DNA of 6,041 nucleotides from Sphingobacteriia bacterium (GTDB lineage: Bacteria; Bacteroidota; Bacteroidia; NS11-12g; UBA955), in NCBI GenBank assembly GCA_021151535.1, contig JAGKXC010000127.1, positions 1 to 6,041 on the forward strand. Direction: 5' to 3'. The notes beneath the pieces were generated by a model that did not search any database, had not been told where the DNA came from, and saw only the letters and a list, made by a program, of their open reading frames with translations. This document shows, in pieces, positions 1 through 5,126 of the stretch. Position numbers and translations under genes: made by a program. The first letter of the stretch is position 1; each line of letters starts with the position of its first letter.

Positions 1-54
1 TTCAACTTAAACAAGCCGCCTATCGAAATATGTGAATTTTATGTAAAAAAGACA

Positions 55-614
55 TCAAATATCGCCCTGAATTGGACGTAACAACACCTCTTCCATTACG
101 GTATCTTCGTTCATTTGAAAGGCTAATTCACATGCAGCAGCTACTGATTCTGGTTTCATAAATCTTTCAACTGGCAAATCCACCCCTTTCCATGAATCCG
201 TTAGGGTGGCTCCTGGTAAAACTGAGGTTACCCTGATACCTGCTGGAATTCCTTCCTGACGTAACGATTTTGAGAATCCCAATAAAGCATGCTTCGTAAT
301 AGCATAGGTGCCGCCGGCAGCATAAGCAGTTACACTAGCGATACTACACATATTAATCACATGTGCACGCTCAGATTTTTTTAGCAACCCCCACAATCCT
401 TTTGTTAGATAATAAACACCAGAAACATTGGCATTCCACAACAATTCAAATTGTTCATCACCCTCCTCCATCATGGTACCTGGCAAAAATACACCCGCGT
501 TATTTACCAATAAATTTACCTCGAAAAAATTCGAACTCACCCATTCCACGCAGCGCTTAAAACCGCAAAACCAATCCCTCTGGAACCTCCAGTTATGAGT
601 GCAGTAAAAGGCAT
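55..614 (-). pseudogene. Short-chain dehydrogenase/reductase (SDR), disrupted near the N-terminus
   Basis: An NAD(P)-dependent oxidoreductase of the classical SDR family; the substrate cannot be told. Reading from ATG 614-612, the first frame gives MPFTALITGGSRGIGFAV, the TGxxxGIG nucleotide-binding start, then hits TGA about 25 codons in. A second frame, open from at least about 560 down to the stop at 57-55, carries the rest. Numbered from the GTG at 549 it has NNAG (16-19), the Asn of the NVSG motif (41), catalytic Ser69, Tyr82 and Lys86 (YxxxK), the PG motif (112-113) and an ordinary SDR C-terminus. Classical SDRs have roughly 66-70 residues between GIG and NNAG; here about 20 remain, so some 45-50 residues (beta2 to beta3, including the cofactor-specificity region) are missing and the frame has shifted. 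The ATG lies 3 bases after the stop of the acidic-tailed gene, implying one transcript. If the loss is an assembly error, this is an intact SDR gene; as read, it cannot form a full Rossmann fold. The family call is firm. Confidence 0.85.
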
Positions 615-617
615 AAA

Positions 618-959
618 TTAATCTTCGTAATCGTCGTCGGAATTGCGACGTTTTGGAGACTCCTCTTCTTCCTCCTCCTCTTGCTCTTCCTCCTCTTCTC
701 CAACATCCGAATCTTTCAACGAAGGCCTAACCAAAGCATCCAAATCCTCTTCGGTAAGAACTTCTTTAGGCCTAGCACTCAATTTCACCAAATAAATGGT
801 GTCTTCTGTTTCCAATCTCACTGATGTAACAATCTCCCCTTTAGAATTTGGGAAACGGATCGTATGGCCCGCAACTCCATTGGGATATGTATCATCAAAA
901 AGGTCTAATAATTCAGGCGAAAGCTTGCTGTAATCGATTGCAACTTTTGGTTTGTCCAT
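618..959 (-). CDS. Conserved hypothetical protein with a poly-glutamate C-terminal tail
   Basis: A 113-residue protein of unknown function. Residues 1-80 look like a small folded domain (DYSKLSPELLDLFDDTYPNG, then RFPNSKGEIV and LETEDTIYLVKL), resembling small proteins I have seen in Bacteroidota genomes, but I cannot attach a function. Residues 88-100 are all Glu except one Gln, followed by SPKRRNS and a DDDYED end, so the tail is strongly acidic and surely disordered. There is no signal peptide or membrane segment, so a cytoplasmic location is inferred. The start is ATG 959-957, with no clear Shine-Dalgarno sequence. The broken SDR gene begins 3 bases after its stop, so the two were probably co-transcribed. 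A tail of this kind could bind basic proteins or mimic nucleic acid, but that is speculation. The reading frame is sound; function is unassigned. Confidence 0.8.
   Translation of the reverse strand: MDKPKVAIDYSKLSPELLDLFDDTYPNGVAGHTIRFPNSKGEIVTSVRLETEDTIYLVKLSARPKEVLTEEDLDALVRPSLKDSDVGEEEEEQEEEEEEESPKRRNSDDDYED
660..698 (-). repeat. GAG/GAA trinucleotide repeat coding for a Glu tract
   Basis: A purine-rich (minus strand) run of GAG and GAA codons, broken by a single CAG, encodes residues 88-100 of the acidic-tailed protein. Such triplet runs can change length by slippage without loss of frame, so tail length may vary between strains. Variation is inferred; only the run itself is seen. Confidence 0.7.
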
Positions 960-1038
960 CTCTTAGAATTTTCCTCAAAAAAACAATGAATTTCTCGATG
1001 TTTCAAGGGTGATAAAAAAAATATTGAAACTAAATTTC

Positions 1039-1066
1039 ATAGTGAACAAACCACTATACAAATCTA
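1039..1066 (-). promoter_or_regulatory. Candidate promoter box with operator-like inverted repeat
   Basis: On the minus strand TAGATTTG (1066-1059) fits the Bacteroidota -7 consensus TAnnTTTG. Directly after it is a perfect 6-bp inverted repeat, ATAGTG (1039-1044) and CACTAT (1052-1057), with a 7-base spacer, placed where transcription would start. A TTG at the usual -33 spacing is not seen. If used, it would drive the acidic-tailed protein and SDR genes with a leader of about 95 bases, and the repeat could be a repressor site or an early hairpin. This is weak evidence from pattern only. Confidence 0.3.
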
Positions 1067-1175
1067 GCGCAACTCCTTATCAATCATAGCTATCGCAACA
1101 ACACCTCAAACTGAATTCACTTCGAACAAGCATCTATTCCACTTATCTTTCAACAAATTTTCCGACAATTTCCGC

Positions 1176-1183
1176 CAACTTTG
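1176..1183 (+). promoter_or_regulatory. Candidate -7 promoter box for pdeM
   Basis: CAACTTTG matches the Bacteroidota TAnnTTTG box at 7 of 8 positions (5 of the 6 fixed ones) and ends 6 bases before the ATG at 1190. Its last three bases are the TTG that could be read as an earlier start; the box argues for the ATG instead. No TTG lies at the expected -33 distance. Confidence 0.3.
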
Positions 1184-1189
1184 CACTTC

Positions 1190-1879
1190 ATGCAGAAAAA
1201 AATCGCCATAAAATCTCCCCAAGGCACGGAATTTTGGCTACTGCCTCAAAAATCTATTTACCTTCCCAACAATGCCACATGGGTTATTGCTGATTTACAT
1301 TTTGGCAAAATTCAACATTTCCGAAAACATGGAATTCCCATTCCCGCAGAAGCAGCAATCCCTGATTATCAAAACCTCATCGCACTTACCCAATCTAAAC
1401 CTACAAAACGCATTATTTTCTTGGGCGATATTTTCCATAGTCATTACAACCAAGAATGGGAGAAAATTATTCAATTGTTTCAGGAATTCCATCAACAAGA
1501 AATAGAATTAATCCTAACCACCGGCAATCACGATGTTTTACACAACAAGCATTACCAAGCCGCTCATTTAATTTGCTGCCCCCAATTCATCATCAACGAT
1601 TTAATTTTTTTGCATGAGCCGCCATTAAATGATGAAATCACCAAAAACAACAACCAAGATTCCGAATACTTGTACATAGTTGGACATATTCATCCGGGAA
1701 TTATAATAAAAGGCAAAGCCAAACAATCCTTGAAATTCCCATGTTTTGCAGCGGTAGATCAAGTGATTTACATGCCCGCATTTGGCGAAACCACGGGGCT
1801 CCACTGCCCAAAATGGCCATCGAATGCCCAAATTTGGGCTATCGCCAATCACGCCATTATTGAAGTAAAAAACAATTAA
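1190..1879 (+). CDS. pdeM: PdeM-like metallophosphoesterase (ligase-associated DNA damage response)
   Basis: A calcineurin-like metallophosphoesterase of the PdeM group (COG1407 type), predicted to be a metal-dependent nuclease or phosphodiesterase linked to DNA repair. Numbered from ATG 1190 (229 residues), the metal-binding motifs come in order: ADLHFGK (Asp35, His37), FLGDIFHS (Asp80), GNHD (113-115 after Gly112), LHEPP (His142) and GHIHPG (His166, His168). The ADLHFGK...FRKHG block and the late YMPAFGETTG block are typical of this subgroup rather than of generic phosphoesterases, and the length is normal. A TTG at 1181 would add three residues; I chose the ATG because the TTG lies in a promoter-like box. 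In many bacteria pdeM sits beside genes for an Lhr-type helicase and a DNA ligase; neither is seen here. The gene faces rho and its TAA overlaps the rho stop. There is no signal peptide, so it is cytoplasmic. The biological substrate is unknown. Confidence 0.88.
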   Translation: MQKKIAIKSPQGTEFWLLPQKSIYLPNNATWVIADLHFGKIQHFRKHGIPIPAEAAIPDYQNLIALTQSKPTKRIIFLGDIFHSHYNQEWEKIIQLFQEFHQQEIELILTTGNHDVLHNKHYQAAHLICCPQFIINDLIFLHEPPLNDEITKNNNQDSEYLYIVGHIHPGIIIKGKAKQSLKFPCFAAVDQVIYMPAFGETTGLHCPKWPSNAQIWAIANHAIIEVKNN

Positions 1880-3807
1880 CCATTCATGCCCACCAAGAAC
1901 TCTGTATTGTCTTTGGTATTTTGCATGTATTTCAAGAAGGTATTCATCGCTTCCTCTGAATTCATATCCGCTAAGTGATTTCTCAAAACCCACATACGCT
2001 GCAATGTTACCCTATCTACGATCAAATCTTCTCTTCTTGTACTAGATGCCAAAATATCGATGGCTGGGAAAATTCGCTTATTAGATAAACGGCGATCCAA
2101 CTGCAATTCCATGTTACCCGTGCCTTTGAATTCTTCAAAAATCACCTCATCCATCTTAGAACCTGTATCCGTAAGGGCGGTAGCAATTATGGTTAATGAT
2201 CCACCATTTTCAATATTTCTCGCCGCACCAAAGAAACGCTTAGGCTTGTGCAATGCATTGGCATCTACACCACCCGATAGAATTTTACCACTAGCCGGTT
2301 GAACCGTATTAAATGCCCGCGCCAAACGGGTAATCGAATCCAACAATATCACCACATCATGTCCGCATTCAACCAATCTTTTGGCTTTTTCCAACACAAT
2401 ATTGGTTAATTTCACGTGCTTATCCGCAGGTTCATCGAAGGTACTAGCCACAACTTCAGCTCTTACACTGCGTGCCATATCAGTAACTTCTTCAGGACGT
2501 TCATCAATTAACAAAATAATCATGTACACCTCGGGATGATTCTTGGCGATGGCATTTGCAATTCCCTTCAATAACCAAGTTTTACCTGTTTTTGGCTGAG
2601 CCACAATCAATCCCCTTTGGCCTTTACCGATAGGCGATACCAAATCAATAATTCGATTAGGGTAGTTGCCATGGTTATCAACCAAATTCAATTTCTCATT
2701 AGGAAACAACGGTGTTAAATGCTCAAATGCTACCCTATCCCTAACCTCTTCTGGCGTTCTTCCATTCACACTCTCAATTTTCACCAAACAGAAATACTTT
2801 TCATTTTCCTTTGGCGGCCTAATGGTACCCCTCACTGTATCACCAGTTTTCAAACCATTTTGCTTAATCATGAATCCCGGCACATAAACATCATCGGGCG
2901 ATGCCATGTAGTGGTAATCAGGTGAACGCAAGAAACCATAACCATCTGGAACCGTTTCCAAAACGCCTTGTGTGGTTACAACCCCTTCCATTTCTGTAAA
3001 GAATTGCAACGCCTCTCTGCGCTTTTTTTCCTCTTCCGAAATAACTGGTTGCTCTGGTTTTTCTGGTTTCTCTGAATTCAACGCACGGTCTGTGCGTTCT
3101 GGCCTCTCAGTTCGCTCAGGTCTTTCTGTTCTTTCCTGTCTTTCAGGGCGATCGGAATTGTTCCTTTCAGTTCTCTCTCCCCTGTCGTTTCTATCCTGTT
3201 GATTCCTATCGTTTCTATTACCACGATCATTGCGATCGTTGCGATCTCCTCTTTCCTTATTTTCGTTTCTATCCCCGCGATCAGTTCTTTCCACTCTATC
3301 TTGCTTTTCGCCCCTTTCACCTTTATCTTGACGGTTGTTGCGATCCCCCCTGTCTTGTCGGAAATCTGGTTGACGATCATTCTTGCGGCCTTGATTCTGC
3401 GCACCAACTTCATTACTTTTATTCACTTCTGCCACCAATTCAGGTGCTTCTGCGCTTTCAGTAGGCTGTTTCGAAATAACTGATGTTTCGGCTTCATCGT
3501 TTAAAGCAGCAGAAATCAAACTTTGCGCAACCTCTTCGGTTTTGGGCCTACGAGGTCTTTTTTTCTTCTCATTAGAATCATCGGCTGCATCCACAGAAGT
3601 TTCTGTTGAATTGGAAGCAGTTTCAGTAACAACTAAAGAATTGTCTGTTTTATTATTAGATTGTGTTTGATCTGCATTAGCAACACTTTGAATTGCTTCA
3701 ATCAATTCATTTTTTTTCAGTTTCGCTGCGTTATCAATGTCAAGGGTTTCAGCGATGGTACGCAAATCACCAACACTCATTTTAGAAAAATCTGGACTAA
3801 TCGCCAT
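1876..3807 (-). CDS. rho: Transcription termination factor Rho with long disordered insertion
   Basis: The hexameric RNA helicase/translocase that ends transcription. At 643 residues it is far longer than the 419-residue E. coli protein but usual for Bacteroidota. Domains: Rho_N SAP-like fold (about 8-45); low-complexity linker with a basic patch (81-88); R/D/E/N-rich insertion (141-241); cold-shock RNA-binding domain (about 277-346) with RNP1-like GYGFLRS (289-295) and DVYVP (306-310); RecA-like ATPase (about 385-630). Visible motifs are Walker A QPKTGKT (404-410), LLIDERPEE (432-440), Walker B VVILLD (485-490), the Q-loop SGKILSGG (506-513) followed by VDANALHKPKRFFGAARN, and GTGNMELQLDRR in the R-loop region. 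Every catalytic element looks intact. The start ATG (3807-3805) begins right at the Rho_N domain; no Shine-Dalgarno sequence is seen. Upstream on the same strand is a flavoprotein reductase gene 165 bases away. The 3' end overlaps pdeM. The leader may support autoregulation, as known for rho in E. coli, but that is inferred here. Confidence 0.97.
   Translation of the reverse strand: MAISPDFSKMSVGDLRTIAETLDIDNAAKLKKNELIEAIQSVANADQTQSNNKTDNSLVVTETASNSTETSVDAADDSNEKKKRPRRPKTEEVAQSLISAALNDEAETSVISKQPTESAEAPELVAEVNKSNEVGAQNQGRKNDRQPDFRQDRGDRNNRQDKGERGEKQDRVERTDRGDRNENKERGDRNDRNDRGNRNDRNQQDRNDRGERTERNNSDRPERQERTERPERTERPERTDRALNSEKPEKPEQPVISEEEKKRREALQFFTEMEGVVTTQGVLETVPDGYGFLRSPDYHYMASPDDVYVPGFMIKQNGLKTGDTVRGTIRPPKENEKYFCLVKIESVNGRTPEEVRDRVAFEHLTPLFPNEKLNLVDNHGNYPNRIIDLVSPIGKGQRGLIVAQPKTGKTWLLKGIANAIAKNHPEVYMIILLIDERPEEVTDMARSVRAEVVASTFDEPADKHVKLTNIVLEKAKRLVECGHDVVILLDSITRLARAFNTVQPASGKILSGGVDANALHKPKRFFGAARNIENGGSLTIIATALTDTGSKMDEVIFEEFKGTGNMELQLDRRLSNKRIFPAIDILASSTRREDLIVDRVTLQRMWVLRNHLADMNSEEAMNTFLKYMQNTKDNTEFLVGMNG
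3085..3387. repeat. Low-complexity repeat coding for the Rho R/D/E/N-rich insertion
   Basis: Codes for Rho residues 141-241, built from degenerate units such as RNDR, GDRN, DRGER and, near the end, ERTERP. Counting by eye over residues 141-240 gives 28 Arg, 4 Lys, 16 Asp and 13 Glu, so the segment is nearly charge-balanced. At DNA level the units recur as GATCGTT/GCGATC-like words, which also keeps other frames open on both strands; those open frames are shadows, not genes. Confidence 0.8.
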
Positions 3808-3893
3808 ATAAAATACTCAGGGGGAAAAATAAAAATCAAAATTTTTGGGGGATTTATTACGAGAATAATGTGTAATAAAGTGGCGCAATTATA
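3808..3893 (-). promoter_or_regulatory. Candidate rho promoter and 5' leader
   Basis: On the minus strand TATAATTG (3893-3886) is a near match both to TAnnTTTG and to a TATAAT -10 box, giving a leader of roughly 70 bases before the rho ATG. The leader holds an 8-bp perfect inverted repeat, TTTATTAC/GTAATAAA (3853-3860 and 3872-3879, 11-base loop), then two C5 tracts (3851-3847 and 3824-3820) in G-poor, T-rich sequence. C-rich, G-poor, weakly folded RNA is what Rho binds, so an autoregulatory role is plausible. The promoter call rests on pattern alone. Confidence 0.35.
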
Positions 3894-3917
3894 CGGCAAA
3901 TTTTTATGATTTACCTA

Positions 3918-3962
3918 ATTATTGGCAATTTTTACAAATATCTGTTTACAATTTGCAATAAT
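3918..3962. other. Imperfect inverted repeat between the reductase gene and rho
   Basis: ATTATTGGCAA (3918-3928) pairs with TTGCAATAAT (3953-3962) as a 10-bp stem with one bulged G and a 24-base loop. It lies 11 bases beyond the reductase stop codon. It is AT-rich and no T-run follows it, so it is a poor intrinsic terminator; it may be a processing structure or chance in AT-rich DNA. Confidence 0.25.
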
Positions 3963-3972
3963 CAATTGAAAA

Positions 3973-4692
3973 TCAATCGTATTGCTCAAAGAAATATTGC
4001 TTCCTCGTTAACCCCATCGCCTTCAAATTCCTGCGTGTTTCCGTGCACATCTCACTCCAACCGCATACATAAACATGTGCTTGCTGCAAATCCATGGATT
4101 GATACACCTGATGCACATATCCTTTTAAAGCAGCATCTTCCTGTTTTGAAAAAACCGTAGCAACCTCAACTTTATTCGCACTTACCCAATCTTGAATCTT
4201 CTGTGCATACAAAGTATCTGAGTGAAATCGATTACCTGCAATTAAGTGAATTTTACCTGTGTATTTTTCTGCGATTAATTCAGATATCATCGCCATAAAA
4301 GGAACAATTCCAGTTCCCGTACAAACAAACACAATCCGATCAACATCCATAGAATTTCTTAAGATGAAATCACCTTTAGGACCTGAAGATTCAAGTATAT
4401 CGCCCTCCTTTAAATCCCATAAAAATGGTGTAATCAACCCGTCTATTTTTAGCGAAAAACAAATCTCAATTATACTCTCGAATTCATCAATTTTGCCTTC
4501 TGAATACTCGGCTATGGAATAACTTCTTTCAATTGTAAATCCATTCTGATCAACGAATTGAGGAAAATACAATGTTACAAATTGGCCAGCTGCAAATGGG
4601 AACTTAGTTGGGTAACCCAAAATCAATCGCTTCACTTTGGGTGTTTCTTGGATGATCTGTAAAACTTTTGCTATGTATTTCGCTTCGTTCAT
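3973..4692 (-). CDS. Ferredoxin-NADP+ reductase-like FAD/NAD(P)-binding oxidoreductase
   Basis: A 239-residue flavoprotein of the ferredoxin-NADP+ reductase superfamily, expected to move electrons between NAD(P)H and a ferredoxin, flavodoxin or similar partner in the cytoplasm. The N-terminal FAD domain (about 5-112) shows FAAGQFVTL (33-41), the FAD-binding RSYS motif (56-59) and GPKGDFIL (104-111). The C-terminal NAD(P) domain (about 118-239) shows CTGTGIVPFMAM (124-135), VYVCGWSEMC (207-216) and an EQYD end. There is no 2Fe-2S cysteine motif, so it is a stand-alone reductase rather than a fused phenol-hydroxylase or CDO type reductase; length agrees with bacterial Fpr-like proteins. Start ATG 4692-4690 is the first codon of a well-conserved beginning and lies 10 bases after a perfect TAnnTTTG box. 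It is divergent from crcB and upstream of rho on the same strand, with no functional link visible. The electron partner and the NADPH/NADH preference are not decided by the sequence. Confidence 0.88.
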   Translation of the reverse strand: MNEAKYIAKVLQIIQETPKVKRLILGYPTKFPFAAGQFVTLYFPQFVDQNGFTIERSYSIAEYSEGKIDEFESIIEICFSLKIDGLITPFLWDLKEGDILESSGPKGDFILRNSMDVDRIVFVCTGTGIVPFMAMISELIAEKYTGKIHLIAGNRFHSDTLYAQKIQDWVSANKVEVATVFSKQEDAALKGYVHQVYQSMDLQQAHVYVCGWSEMCTETRRNLKAMGLTRKQYFFEQYD

Positions 4693-4702
4693 GTTTGCAC
4701 AG

Positions 4703-4710
4703 CAAAGGTA
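4703..4710 (-). promoter_or_regulatory. -7 promoter box (TAnnTTTG) for the reductase gene
   Basis: TACCTTTG on the minus strand is a perfect match to the Bacteroidota -7 consensus and ends 10 bases before the ATG at 4692. Transcription would start about 4-7 bases downstream, leaving a leader of only a few bases. A TTG lies 25 bases upstream of the box, somewhat farther than the usual -33 position. Confidence 0.5.
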
Positions 4711-4750
4711 AAAAGTGAATCATTATTAACCTAAACAATGGTCAAAACAT

Positions 4751-4758
4751 TAACTTTG
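4751..4758 (+). promoter_or_regulatory. -7 promoter box (TAnnTTTG) for crcB
   Basis: TAACTTTG is a perfect consensus match and ends 5 bases before the crcB ATG at 4764, so the transcript would begin at or next to the start codon. The box also overlaps an in-frame GTG (4758), which makes that GTG an unlikely start. No TTG is seen at the -33 spacing. Confidence 0.5.
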
Positions 4759-4763
4759 TGCTT

Positions 4764-5126
4764 ATGCCTTTTAAACATGGATTAATCTTAGCGGCAGGTG
4801 GCGTAATTGGAACTTTGATTCGCGGATTCATCAATAGTTTATTTCCCTTTCAAGTGCATCATTTTGGCTGGGCAACATTCATTATTAACACCCTTGGATG
4901 TTTCTTGATTGGATTTCTTTGGCAATACATGCAATCTTATGAGCAACGGTTGTTTATTGTTACAGGAATCTTAGGTAGTTTCACTACTTTTAGTGGATTT
5001 GGCATGGAGGTAATTTCCTATTTCAACGAGAAATTATACGGTCCTGGCCTTATGTATTTGGCAGTTTCTGTTTCAATTGGTATTTTCATGGTATGGTTAG
5101 GTCAACGCTGTTATTCATTGTTATAA
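4764..5126 (+). CDS. crcB: CrcB/Fluc fluoride ion channel
   Basis: A 120-residue, four-helix membrane protein of the CrcB/Fluc family, which as a dual-topology dimer exports fluoride through the inner membrane. Family motifs are clear: GGVIGTLIR (12-20), INTLGCFLIG (41-50) with the pore Asn42, and GSFTTFSGF (71-79), whose Phe76 and Phe79 match the paired pore phenylalanines. Hydrophobic segments lie near 5-25, 34-55, 62-84 and 95-115. Length is normal and the gene looks intact. I chose ATG 4764 over the GTG two codons earlier because the GTG lies in the promoter box. It is a single copy, as expected for a homodimeric channel. No fluoride riboswitch can fit in the short space before it. Its end overlaps by 34 bases the start of the downstream secreted-protein gene, which suggests coupled translation. 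Identification is firm; its regulation by fluoride is not shown. Confidence 0.93.
   Translation: MPFKHGLILAAGGVIGTLIRGFINSLFPFQVHHFGWATFIINTLGCFLIGFLWQYMQSYEQRLFIVTGILGSFTTFSGFGMEVISYFNEKLYGPGLMYLAVSVSIGIFMVWLGQRCYSLL

Noticed and set aside
1..54. Possible C-terminal ends of a plus-strand gene (one frame reads QLKQAAYRNM then TGA at 33-35; another stays open to 87).
   Set aside because: Ten to twenty-odd residues with no recognisable motif cannot be separated from chance; no minus-strand frame here is open either.
1181..1189. TTG at 1181 as the pdeM start.
   Set aside because: It lies in a CAACTTTG promoter-like box and adds three residues not expected for the family; the ATG at 1190 is preferred.
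3078..3483. Open frames on both strands in other registers across the Rho insertion.
   Set aside because: They follow from the periodic Arg/Asp/Glu codons of rho; their products are low-complexity and resemble nothing known.
3918..3962. Intrinsic terminator after the reductase gene.
   Set aside because: The stem is AT-rich, bulged, has a 24-base loop and no T-run follows on the minus strand.
4693..4763. Fluoride riboswitch (crcB motif) before crcB.
   Set aside because: The intergenic space is only 71 bases, contains two promoter boxes, and the crcB transcript would start at the ATG; no matching structure is seen.
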